From CAZWSX01 sp964636985 (lineage in GTDB: Bacteria; Planctomycetota; Planctomycetia; Pirellulales; Pirellulaceae): a DNA stretch of 64,000 nucleotides. Each line of letters starts with the position of its first letter. Position 1 is the first letter of the stretch. Of this stretch, positions 42,879 to 51,114 are shown in pieces. The notes under the pieces are model-generated. The model made no database searches. It was not told the DNA's origin and saw only the letters and a list, made by a program, of their open reading frames with translations. The translations under genes and the position numbers were made by a program. The stretch covers positions 248,001-312,000 of the forward strand of contig CAZWSX010000004.1 of the NCBI GenBank assembly GCA_964636985.1, written 5' to 3'.

Positions 42879-43622
42879 ATGAGTAGCTACAGCACGTTGG
42901 CGGACGACTTTTATATCAATCTCCATCTCAACACCGAGATGGAGTTGCCCCAGTCGCGCGAGACGGTGTTGCATCTGTTCGAGCAAATGCAAAAGCATTA
43001 CCCGATGATGAGGAACTTTTACAATCGGGATAAAGGGGAATTCGTCCTCGAAGAAGACAAGGATCGCGGCAGCTATCGGTGGGTCTCGGTCGAGCCGAAA
43101 CGGCTCTGTGCCGGGTTTGTGAACCCGCCCGAGATTTCCGACGCGACCAAGCTGCACCAGTTGGTGATGGAGTTGGCCCCGTTCACGCTGAGCGTCAGCC
43201 CGCTCGACTGCGAGTCGCTGAACGTGATGTACGGCTTCGACTATATGTACAAGGGGAATCAGAACCAACTGATCGTCGATGCCCTGGGCATTTCTCCGGC
43301 CCTCACAGCCCTGGCAAGCGTTCCCGGCGCGTCGATTTTAGCCGCCGACCCTGCCCTTCAGCTGGCTCTCGATGAGGACTGCCGTACGCAGGCTCGCCTT
43401 TCGATTGAGACGCGCACGAGCGCTTATCACGTCAAGACGAGGGAGTATCCGGAAGAGAATTTGAGCGTCTACTTCACGCTACGTCGCTACGGCAGTCTCG
43501 ATGGCGGCGACACGTTCGTCAAAGCAATTGCGCGGATGGGCGAGCAGTGTCGGGACCTGGTGGACGGGTACGTCGTCGAGCAGGTTCTCAAACCGCTGCA
43601 ACAACAGATTGCCATTCGGTAA
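42879..43622 (+). CDS. Conserved planctomycete hypothetical protein
   Basis: A 247-aa soluble protein of unknown family. I recall very similar planctomycete proteins starting MSSYSTLADDFYINLHLNTE, so a conserved lineage-specific family is likely. Visible features are the N-terminal helix SRETVLHLFEQMQKHYP and the mid block LSVSPLDCESLNVMYGFDY, then LALDEDCRTQARLSIETRTSAY and VYFTLRRYGSL. There is no signal peptide, membrane segment or catalytic motif. GAAAGG lies about 12-17 bp upstream of the ATG. Neighbours do not suggest a role. Confidence 0.75.
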   Translation: MSSYSTLADDFYINLHLNTEMELPQSRETVLHLFEQMQKHYPMMRNFYNRDKGEFVLEEDKDRGSYRWVSVEPKRLCAGFVNPPEISDATKLHQLVMELAPFTLSVSPLDCESLNVMYGFDYMYKGNQNQLIVDALGISPALTALASVPGASILAADPALQLALDEDCRTQARLSIETRTSAYHVKTREYPEENLSVYFTLRRYGSLDGGDTFVKAIARMGEQCRDLVDGYVVEQVLKPLQQQIAIR

Positions 43623-43679
43623 AATCGGCGTGTGGTCTTGTCTTCGCGGAACAGGCCTTCGGGTTAGGGGGACGCAGAA

Positions 43680-44222
43680 GTGGCGACATCGCTGCAACCG
43701 ATTAACCCGTACTCGAAGCCGGACGCCCCTGCGTTTGCTCCGGAGAATCTCGCGTTTGCTGCTGACCCGCGCTTGGCGTTGGCCCTGCGGAAGTGGCGAG
43801 ACCAGTCGACATCGACTGGCTGGACCTTCATCTTGGTTGCCGTTGTGTGCGGTTGGATTAGCTTGATGATCTTGATTGAAGGAGACGAGAACCTCTGGGT
43901 GGTCGGACTCCTGTTGTTCGTTAGCGCGATCATCTCGATGTGGGCGGGAGTTCTTACGTGCTTCCGCCAGCGCGTAGGAGCCCTCTGGAGTTGGCGACTT
44001 GCGGCCACGGCATCGGCTTTTTGTTGGGGAATGGTGGCCGCTGGCCTTCTTGGCGCCATTAAGTTCCGGCTTGATGTCGGTGTGTGGATTGTGATTGGAA
44101 TGGTTGCCGGCGTTCTCTGGTTGCCCGTGGCGTTCCAAGCCTGGCGACTTCTGGGGTTCGTTAAGCAACTCGAGCAAGCGGGCATTCCACTGAATGCGCC
44201 TCTTCCCACTCCCAATAGTTGA
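43680..44222 (+). CDS. Small four-helix membrane protein, unknown family
   Basis: A 180-aa protein. The N-terminal segment has an NPYSKPDAPA motif common to small planctomycete membrane proteins. Four hydrophobic segments follow: FILVAVVCGWISLMIL, LWVVGLLLFVSAIISMWAG, LAATASAFCWGMVAAGLLG and VWIVIGMVAGVLWLPVAF. A GTG start at 43680 follows GGGGGA. The C-terminal tail is Pro-rich (APLPTPNS). No function is assignable. Confidence 0.65.
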   Translation: MATSLQPINPYSKPDAPAFAPENLAFAADPRLALALRKWRDQSTSTGWTFILVAVVCGWISLMILIEGDENLWVVGLLLFVSAIISMWAGVLTCFRQRVGALWSWRLAATASAFCWGMVAAGLLGAIKFRLDVGVWIVIGMVAGVLWLPVAFQAWRLLGFVKQLEQAGIPLNAPLPTPNS

Positions 44223-44323
44223 CGCTGGCAGTCGCCTCGCTTTTGGCGCGGCCTGGGAGCGACTAAACTAAAGGTCCCTCCGCCTTCGCTGCCCGCTGAA
44301 ATCTTGCCCACCGGATTCCTGCC

Positions 44324-45571
44324 ATGCCCTTTCGCTTTGCGCTGGTTGTTTGCCTGGTTTCCTGTTTTTTGAACTACGCCACCGCCGAAGACTGGGCGGC
44401 TTTTCGTGGCCCCACGGCGCAGGGGATCTCGACGGCTAAGAACCTGCCAACGCGTTGGGATGCGGAGACGGGGGTGGTGTGGAAAGTTCCCGTCGAAGGG
44501 GAAGGCTGGTCGTCGCCGGTTTTTGTGAAAGGGAAGATCTATCTGACGGCCGCCGTTGCCAAGAGCGATGCGGAAAAGCCGGATCGCTCCTTGAGGGCGA
44601 TGTGCTTCGACGCCAAAACCGGCACGCGGGAATGGGACGTGGAGGTGTTTTTGCAAGAAGGTGCCACGGCCCCATCGATCCACAGCAAGAACAGTCATGC
44701 CAGCCCCACGCCCATCGTCGATGGGGATCGGGTCTATATCCACTTTGGCCACCAAGGCACGGCGTGCCTGGATCTCAAGGGAAACAAGATTTGGACCAAT
44801 CGCAGCATCACCTATCCGCCGGTTCATGGCGCGGGTTGTTCTCCTGTGTTGATCGATGGCAAGTTGATCTTCAGTTGCGACGGGGCTAGCGATCCGTTCG
44901 TGGTTGCATTGTCGGCCGAAGACGGGACCGAAGTCTGGCGGTACATGCGCCAAGGGCAAGCTCCCAAGTACTTCGCATTCTGCACTCCGCTAGTGATCGA
45001 AGTCGACGGAAAGAAGCAGGTTTTCTCACCCGGTGCGGATCAGGCGAACGCTCTCGATCCTGAAACTGGCAAGGAAATCTGGACCGTGCGTTACAGCGGC
45101 TACTCGCTGGTTTGCTGCCCCGTTTACGGGCATGGCATGGTTTACTTCAGTTCGTGCTACGACAACCCCGTGGTATACGCCGTGAAAGTCGACGGCCAAG
45201 GGGACGTTACCGACACGCATGTCGAGTGGAGCCTTGATAAGGGGGCCCCCAATAGCCCGTCGCTGCTGTTGCTGGGCGAAGAACTGTACATGGTCGCCGA
45301 CAACGGCGTGGCAACCTGTGTGAACGCACTGACGGGCAAGAGCAACTGGCAGAAGCGGATTGGCGGCAACTTTACGTCGTCGCCATTGTTTGCCGACGAG
45401 AAGATCTACCTCACGGACGAGGAAGGAAAGGGAGTTACCATCGCTCCTGGGAAGAAGTTCAAGGAACTTGGCAAGAGCGACCTGGGCGAGCGGACTCTTT
45501 CATCGCTCGCGGTAGGAGACGGCGCCATCTTCGCCCGCACTGCCAACCATTTGTTACGGATTCAGAAGTAG
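44324..45571 (+). CDS. Secreted PQQ-like beta-propeller protein
   Basis: A 415-aa protein with a signal peptide (RFALVVCLVSCFLNYATA) and a WD/PQQ-like propeller. The start DWAAFRGPTAQGISTAKNLPTRWD and the blade repeats W..P..G.GWSSPVF.KGKIYL, GDRVYIHFGHQGTACLDLKG and LDPETGKEIWTVRYSGYS are typical of the PQQ_2 family. Planctomycetes carry many such proteins; most are not known to bind PQQ and lack the dehydrogenase active site. It probably binds ligands or partners in the periplasm or at the cell surface. A Rho-independent terminator follows at 45584. Confidence 0.88.
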   Translation: MPFRFALVVCLVSCFLNYATAEDWAAFRGPTAQGISTAKNLPTRWDAETGVVWKVPVEGEGWSSPVFVKGKIYLTAAVAKSDAEKPDRSLRAMCFDAKTGTREWDVEVFLQEGATAPSIHSKNSHASPTPIVDGDRVYIHFGHQGTACLDLKGNKIWTNRSITYPPVHGAGCSPVLIDGKLIFSCDGASDPFVVALSAEDGTEVWRYMRQGQAPKYFAFCTPLVIEVDGKKQVFSPGADQANALDPETGKEIWTVRYSGYSLVCCPVYGHGMVYFSSCYDNPVVYAVKVDGQGDVTDTHVEWSLDKGAPNSPSLLLLGEELYMVADNGVATCVNALTGKSNWQKRIGGNFTSSPLFADEKIYLTDEEGKGVTIAPGKKFKELGKSDLGERTLSSLAVGDGAIFARTANHLLRIQK

Positions 45572-45583
45572 TAGCGAAAGTAG

Positions 45584-45610
45584 CGGCCTAAAGCAGGCCG
45601 TGTTTTCCTT
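45584..45610 (+). terminator. Rho-independent terminator after the PQQ-like gene
   Basis: A 6-bp stem cggcct/aggccg with a 5-nt loop is followed by tgttttcctt, beginning 12 bp after the stop. The stop itself is followed by two more in-frame TAGs (45572 and 45581). Confidence 0.7.
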
Positions 45611-45836
45611 GCACTGCCAGATTGACAGGAGGCTCGCGGCTATCGCGAGCCTCGCGTCGTTATGGGTTCGTTGTCGTAAGTCCAGGTGCGGAAAGCGGTT
45701 GTGCTAAGCCACGACGTGGCGAATTTCGATTGGCACGGCGCTTGCTTTTATCCGTCGGCGTAAGCTGCTCGGAGGCCTCGACAACGCTCTTGGATTTCTT
45801 TCACAACTCGTCAAAACTTCGGAAGGAACTCTCGCT

Positions 45837-46274
45837 ATGAGGACTGCTGTACCCCGTGGATTCTTGAACGGTGCTTTCCCTCGCCAACTGCAACGCGATC
45901 TGGACCAATTACTTGGCGGCTTATTGTCGGCGGAAAATGCTTCCTGCGGGCAAAGCGGCTGGCGCGCTCCTGCAACCTTGTGGGAAGACGAAAGCTCGAT
46001 CTATGTCGATTTGGAATTGCCCGGCGTGAAGGCCGATCAAGTTGATGTCACCATCGACAAGAACCAGCTTACGATCAAAGCCGAGCGCAAGGCGCCTGAT
46101 CCGCTACCTAAGTATTCGCATCAGGAACGCGTTTACGGGACGCTGCAGCGGGTCGTCGTGTTGCCTGAAACGGTCAATTCCGACGCGGTTGAAGCGGCAC
46201 TGTCCGAGGGCGTGCTTCACCTGAAGATCGCCAAACGTCCAGAAGCGACGCCGAAGAAAATCGTCGTGCGATAA
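45837..46274 (+). CDS. Small heat shock protein (Hsp20/alpha-crystallin)
   Basis: A 145-aa holdase chaperone. The alpha-crystallin domain spans about residues 40-135: ATLWEDESSIYVDLELPGV, then VDVTIDKNQLTIKAERK and VVVLPETVNSDAVEAALSEG with the consensus A.L..GVL (LSEGVLHLKIAK). The C-terminal KKIVVR provides the I-x-V/I anchor. AAGGAA precedes the ATG. No HrcA/CIRCE inverted repeat is visible upstream, so regulation is undetermined. Confidence 0.93.
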   Translation: MRTAVPRGFLNGAFPRQLQRDLDQLLGGLLSAENASCGQSGWRAPATLWEDESSIYVDLELPGVKADQVDVTIDKNQLTIKAERKAPDPLPKYSHQERVYGTLQRVVVLPETVNSDAVEAALSEGVLHLKIAKRPEATPKKIVVR

Positions 46275-46468
46275 CGCGCGATAGCAGAAGGTTCTCCGAA
46301 ATCGCGCATTGGCCGACGATTTTTCGTCGGCCGATCCTTTGCGCGCACTGCTGGCACCGCTCCCATTCGCCTTGCCGCTCGAAGGGCGATGTCGTACGAT
46401 TTGCCCCATGCGCGGGGGAATCGCACGGCATGGAGGCTGTGTGACCGACGCAGTGCTAGGCGCCTCTC

Positions 46469-48421
46469 ATGAAGAACTTTCTGCGTGCCTTACGCGACGC
46501 GCGCCACTATTGGCGATCGTTGGCTTTGGCGATTGTCCTTTCGACAGGTGTTGCCGGCCTTTGGGGCGCGAATATCGCGGCCATCTTCCCGATTATCCAG
46601 GTGACCCTGGAAGGAAACTCGCTCCAGGCCTGGAATCGCGAACGCGTCGACCATGCCAAATCGCAGATGGTGGTGCTGGACGCCAAGGCTGCGGAACTGC
46701 AACAACAACTCGACGTTGACGGGGCGCGCCAAAACGCTCAATTGGTGTTGGCTTATGAATCGAACCGCGCCCATCGACTGATGGAAGAGCGCGTGGCTGC
46801 TTCGGGCGAGAAGCTCCAGCCCTGGATCGAACGACTCTTCCCTAGCACCCCGTTCAACACCGTGCTGATGCTAGCGACGGTGATCGTCGTCAGCACGCTC
46901 ATCAAACACGTGCTGATGGTTTCGAGCACGATGCTGGTGCACTATGTTTCGGGGCGGGTTGCCCGGCAGATTCGGCTGAAACTATTCGACAAGGCATTGT
47001 CGCTCGACCGTGGCCAGTACATGGCATTGGGACCCAGCGGTTTTGTCGCCCACGTGCAGCACACCTCCGAAATGCTGTCGCAAGGGATCGCGATGGTTTA
47101 CGGCCAAGGCGTCAGCGAGCCGCTTAAGATTGTGGCCTGTATAGGCGGGGCGATGCTGATCTCCTGGCGTCTGACGCTGGCCTCGCTCGTTGCCGCGCCA
47201 CTCGTGGCATTTCTGATTGTTTGGCTCAACCGCAAACTCAAGTCTTCCGCCAAGCGGGTACTCAATCGTTCTGCCAACTTGCATCACGTGATGCTGGAAA
47301 CGTTCAACAGCATGTTGACGGTGCAAGCGAACTCGATGGAACCGTTCGAGCGAGAACGTTTTGGCCAGTCGACCCGTCAGATGCTCCGCTCGAGTCTTAA
47401 GGCCGCCTTTTATAATTCGATTACCGGGCCATCGACCGAACTGTTGGGAATCGCGATGATTTGCACGGCCCTTACAGCAGGGTCGTATCTGGTGATCTCG
47501 CGCGAGACTTCGATTTTGGGAATCAGGCTCGCGGATAGCCCGCTGACGATGCCCACGATGCTAGTCTTCTTCGGGATGCTGGTCGGCTGCAGCGATCCGC
47601 TGCGAAAGCTGGCCAGCGTGATCCACGGCGTTAACTCGGGCGTGGTAGCGGCTGAGTCTTTGTACGGGCTGCTCGACCGGCCGTCGCGAATCAACGAGCC
47701 CGTTTCACCTCGAACGACAGCCAGGCCGCACTCGAAAATTATCTTCCGCGACGTTTCGTTTGGCTACGAAGGACATCCGCAGCTCTTCTCGAACGTGTCG
47801 CTGGAACTCCCCTTTGGTTCGCGCACCGCGATTGTCGGTCCCAATGGGTGTGGCAAGAGCACGCTGATCAATCTGCTGTGCCGTTTTTACGATCCGACGT
47901 CGGGCGACATTTTGTTCGATGATGTTTCCATCCGTGATCTCGCGCTCAGCGATCTGCGGGGACGGATCGCGCTCGTGTCGCAACAGACCGAACTGTTTAA
48001 CGAATCGGCGTTGTTCAACATCCGTTATGGTCGCCCTGGTGCCACGCTTGAAGAAGCGATGGAGGCAGCCAAGAAAGCCCACGCTCACGAGTTCATCGCC
48101 AAGATGCCCGATGGCTATCACACGCAGGTCGGCCCCAACGGACATCGGCTGAGCGGCGGCCAGCGGCAGCGAATTGCACTTGCGCGTGCGCTGCTGCGAA
48201 ACGCGGAAGTGCTGATTCTCGACGAGGCAACCAGTCAAATCGATATCGAGAGCGAACGAGGGATTCACGCGGCGTTGCGATCGCTGGACCGAGACCGCAC
48301 GGTGATTATGATTACTCACCGCGACAGTACGCTGACCCTGGCCGACACTATCTGGCACATCGAGCAGGGGCATGTAGAACCGCGAGAACTGGCCGAGGTA
48401 ATCGCCTCGCGGGCAGCCTAG
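46469..48421 (+). CDS. ABC exporter, fused permease and ATPase (MsbA-like)
   Basis: A 650-aa half-transporter. TM1 is about residues 12-38, and an unusual 85-residue hydrophilic region (about 45-128, rich in Gln, Glu, Arg and Ala) precedes TM2 (131-155). The NBD has VGPNGCGKSTLINLLCRF, Q-loop VSQQTELFN, signature LSGGQRQRIALARALL, Walker B VLILDEATSQID and switch MITHRD. It probably exports a lipid or envelope component. It is not obviously in an operon with hsp20 upstream. The extra extracytoplasmic region between TM1 and TM2 is larger than in typical MsbA. Confidence 0.9.
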   Translation: MKNFLRALRDARHYWRSLALAIVLSTGVAGLWGANIAAIFPIIQVTLEGNSLQAWNRERVDHAKSQMVVLDAKAAELQQQLDVDGARQNAQLVLAYESNRAHRLMEERVAASGEKLQPWIERLFPSTPFNTVLMLATVIVVSTLIKHVLMVSSTMLVHYVSGRVARQIRLKLFDKALSLDRGQYMALGPSGFVAHVQHTSEMLSQGIAMVYGQGVSEPLKIVACIGGAMLISWRLTLASLVAAPLVAFLIVWLNRKLKSSAKRVLNRSANLHHVMLETFNSMLTVQANSMEPFERERFGQSTRQMLRSSLKAAFYNSITGPSTELLGIAMICTALTAGSYLVISRETSILGIRLADSPLTMPTMLVFFGMLVGCSDPLRKLASVIHGVNSGVVAAESLYGLLDRPSRINEPVSPRTTARPHSKIIFRDVSFGYEGHPQLFSNVSLELPFGSRTAIVGPNGCGKSTLINLLCRFYDPTSGDILFDDVSIRDLALSDLRGRIALVSQQTELFNESALFNIRYGRPGATLEEAMEAAKKAHAHEFIAKMPDGYHTQVGPNGHRLSGGQRQRIALARALLRNAEVLILDEATSQIDIESERGIHAALRSLDRDRTVIMITHRDSTLTLADTIWHIEQGHVEPRELAEVIASRAA

Positions 48422-48447
48422 ATTGTGGCTACTGATCGGGGAGCGAA

Positions 48448-48669
48448 TTAACGCTCGCGGAAGACAATCCGGCCTTTGGTGAGATCGTAGGGGGAGAGTT
48501 CGACTTCGACCTTGTCGCCGGGGACGATGCGGATGAAGTTCTTGCGCATCCGGCCCGCGACGTGTGCCATGACTTCGGCACCGCTATCGAGTTGGACGCG
48601 AAATCGCGTGTTGGCGAGAGCTTGAGTGACCGTTCCGGGCACTCGCAGGGCTTGTTCTTTTTCGGCCAT
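48448..48669 (-). CDS. infA: Translation initiation factor IF-1
   Basis: A 73-aa S1-like OB-fold protein that binds the 30S A site. The sequence reads [18 protein letters not shown], then [36 protein letters not shown] and the terminal RIVFRER, all characteristic of IF-1. It is of normal length. It stands alone, not in the ribosomal protein operon, and converges with the ABC exporter gene 27 bp away. Confidence 0.97.
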   Translation of the reverse strand: MAEKEQALRVPGTVTQALANTRFRVQLDSGAEVMAHVAGRMRKNFIRIVPGDKVEVELSPYDLTKGRIVFRER

Positions 48670-48844
48670 GCACTTTCCTGTTGGTGTTCGATAGTTCTGA
48701 TGGACGATTGCGTCGACGGAAACTCTTTTCGGTCAACGAGTTAATTGAAATATAGCCTATTTTCCGGCCCAACGTATAGGGCCACCGAGACGCCACGTTT
48801 TCGCCATGCGGTGATGGGCGATTTCTCGAAGATTTAACGCGCGA

Positions 48845-49726
48845 CTATTGGGCGCGAACGTGAAAGAACGTCCAATTCCCTTGGTGTTTGTTGGGCTCGT
48901 TGAGGTATTCTACCGACCAGATCTTCGTATCGTCCATCGACACGTCGAGCCCGCCGGAAGTCATCCGCACGAATCCGACTTTCCAAGGTGAGCCGTCTCG
49001 CGCGCTGTCCAGGGCTTCGATCACGACGAACATGTCCGGGTTGGTGCCATTGGCGGCGAAGCCGTAGATCACACCGAATTTGACTCCGCCGTCCGCCGAT
49101 TCGAACTCCGTGATGGCGCGAGGAAGCAATCGCATCGTTTCAATGCCGCCCGTTCGACCAGGGAGGCTTTCGATCTTGGCGGTGATGCGTTCGGCAATGC
49201 GTTTGGACTGCTGGCGAATTTGAGCGGGAGTCTTTGCAATGGTCGGCAGGTCGGGCGTTTTCACGTATTCGATGCCAGGCTTGTTCGTGGTGAACGTCGG
49301 GCGGCCCGGCCAAGCAGCGCGAATAGGTTCTGCGGAGAACGAAGAGAAGCAGTGCGTCCACGCCGGTGCTTCCAGCGACGTGATGTATTCCACCTTTTGC
49401 ATGGCGACGGGGCGGCCTTTCGATTTCCATAACCAAAGGCGCCCGTCCAGAATGCGGCGAGGTTGATCGTCGTAGTGAAACACGGCCTTGGGTTGCATTT
49501 CGATTTTGCGATCGCTCGTTTTCGTGAATTCGACTTTGGTGTCGTTCGCTCGTTTGGCACTTTCTTCCGCGTACTTCGAGGCATCTGCGTCCTCATCCTC
49601 TTCTGCGGACAACCCAAAACGATACGCAGCACTTCCGAGAAGCAGTCCAGCGGCTGTCACAACGAGCATCCGCCGACGCTCTAAACGTGAGTCAATATTC
49701 CGCGCGAGTGAGAGGCAGGTAGTCAT
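48845..49726 (-). CDS. Conserved membrane-anchored or secreted hypothetical protein
   Basis: A 293-aa protein. RRRMLVVTAAGLLLGSAAYRFGL near the N-terminus is a membrane anchor or a Tat-like signal peptide. An acidic patch (EEDEDADAS) follows. The remainder contains YDDQPRRILDGRLWLWKSKGRPVAMQKVEY and WTHCFSSFSAEPI, a pattern I recall from planctomycete secreted proteins. The function is unknown. The ATG at 49726 has GGAAG upstream; another ATG lies 18 bp before it. Convergent with no gene; upstream divergent gene is the PLP enzyme. Confidence 0.65.
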   Translation of the reverse strand: MTTCLSLARNIDSRLERRRMLVVTAAGLLLGSAAYRFGLSAEEDEDADASKYAEESAKRANDTKVEFTKTSDRKIEMQPKAVFHYDDQPRRILDGRLWLWKSKGRPVAMQKVEYITSLEAPAWTHCFSSFSAEPIRAAWPGRPTFTTNKPGIEYVKTPDLPTIAKTPAQIRQQSKRIAERITAKIESLPGRTGGIETMRLLPRAITEFESADGGVKFGVIYGFAANGTNPDMFVVIEALDSARDGSPWKVGFVRMTSGGLDVSMDDTKIWSVEYLNEPNKHQGNWTFFHVRAQ

Positions 49727-49864
49727 CCTTTGCTTCCCTATCATGGAGGATTGGGCCGATGCTCATGATTTTAGTCATTTTGTCTTTAGTTAGTCAAATT
49801 TTGCCTGCTTCCGGTGGCCCACGGTTTTTTCGGCGCTCCCAGTGAACGTGTACGATATCCTCGT

Positions 49865-49905
49865 CTCTAGATATCAGTCATCTAGAAACGTTGTCATCTA
49901 GAAAC
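49865..49905. promoter_or_regulatory. Three TCTAGA sites with 14-bp direct repeats upstream of the PLP enzyme
   Basis: The 14-mer gtcatctagaaacg occurs twice, at 49876-49889 and 49892-49905 (16-bp period). TCTAGA is found at 49865, 49880 and 49896, i.e. 15-16 bp apart. The array ends 23 bp before the GTG start of the PLP-enzyme gene. A helical repeat of about 1.5 turns suggests an operator for a multimeric regulator; this is an inference. Confidence 0.5.
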
Positions 49906-49928
49906 GCCTGGGAAGTGAGGAAGAATCG

Positions 49929-51113
49929 GTGTCGGAACCAGATCCGCTCGACGAATGCGCACGTCGTAGGGCCGCCTCATCAGCGGGCCCCCATCCCCAT
50001 ACTCCGCCGATCCACTTGGCTTCGGTGTGGGCGTGCGAGTCTCCTTCGCAGGCCGACGCGATCCTAGGCGGGCAGCAGGCGGGCTTCGTCTACGCGCGGG
50101 ACGGCAACCCCAACGCGTCGGAACTCGCCGAGATCTGCCAGAAGCTCCACCGCGCCGAACGGGCGATTGTCACCTCCAGTGGGATGTCGGCCACGGCTGC
50201 GGCGATGTTGGCAACGCTCTCAACGGGCGATCACGTGGTGATGCCGCGGCAGCTTTACGGCCGCACGCTCCGGCTCTTTGCGAACGATGGTGCCCGCTTT
50301 GGCATCGCGACGACGGTGGTCGATTCGCCCGATGTCAACGTTATCGCGAAGGCTTTCACAGCGAAAACAAAGATGGTGGTTGTGGAGACGATTGCCAATC
50401 CACGATTGGAAGTCGCCGATATTGCGGCGCTGGCCAATGTTTGTCATCGGGCAGGGGCGTTATTGTTGGTTGACAATACGTTCGCCGGACCCGTCATTTA
50501 TCGCCCGCTGGAACACGGGGCCGATCTGGTGGTGGAGAGCCTAACGAAGTTTCTCAACGGACACAGCGACGTCATTTTGGGACTCCTCGTTGGCAACGCC
50601 AACGTTTGGGCTAATGTCCCGGCGACGGTAAGCACTTTTGGAATGAGCGCCAGCGCTTTTGATAGTTGGCTGGCACGTCGCGGAATGGTTTCGTACGGCG
50701 TGCGGCTAGAGCAAGCTTGCCGCAATGCCATGCTTGTGGCGCGGTGGCTCACACAGCAAAAGGCCGTGCGAGCAGTCGATTTTCCCGGTCTGAAAGAAAG
50801 CCCCTATCACGGCTTGGCCGTCAAACAGTTTGGCGATCGCTTCGGCACAATTGTGACTTTTCACCTGGCAGGAGGCCGTGCGGCGGCCGAGGCGTTCATC
50901 ACGGCGGCGAAGAACGTTCCTTTTTGTCCCTCGTTGGGCGAGGCCAGCACGACGGTAAGTCATCCGGAGACGACCAGCCATCGTTCGATGAGCGCAAGTG
51001 AGCGGGCGTCGATGGGCATCGACGGGGGAACCATGCGGTTGTCGGTCGGCATCGAGTCGTTTGAGTTCATTCGCGACGCCTTGGTCCAAGGACTACAAGC
51101 GGCAGGAAATTGA
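49929..51113 (+). CDS. Cys/Met metabolism PLP-dependent enzyme (trans-sulfuration family)
   Basis: A 394-aa fold type I PLP enzyme related to cystathionine gamma-synthase, cystathionine gamma-lyase and methionine gamma-lyase. Landmarks are FVYARDGNPNASELAE, SSGMSATAAAML, VVETIANPRLEVADI, LVDNTFAGPVIYRPL, and the PLP lysine Lys207 in ESLTKFLNGHSD. The C-terminus has SLGEASTTVSHPETTSH and MRLSVGIESFEFIRDAL. The N-terminus is shorter than typical and begins with GTG. The exact reaction among the family is not decidable. It ends 1 bp before the permease gene, so the two are coupled, and an array of TCTAGA repeats lies just upstream. Confidence 0.88.
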   Translation: MSEPDPLDECARRRAASSAGPHPHTPPIHLASVWACESPSQADAILGGQQAGFVYARDGNPNASELAEICQKLHRAERAIVTSSGMSATAAAMLATLSTGDHVVMPRQLYGRTLRLFANDGARFGIATTVVDSPDVNVIAKAFTAKTKMVVVETIANPRLEVADIAALANVCHRAGALLLVDNTFAGPVIYRPLEHGADLVVESLTKFLNGHSDVILGLLVGNANVWANVPATVSTFGMSASAFDSWLARRGMVSYGVRLEQACRNAMLVARWLTQQKAVRAVDFPGLKESPYHGLAVKQFGDRFGTIVTFHLAGGRAAAEAFITAAKNVPFCPSLGEASTTVSHPETTSHRSMSASERASMGIDGGTMRLSVGIESFEFIRDALVQGLQAAGN

Positions 51114-51114
51114 G

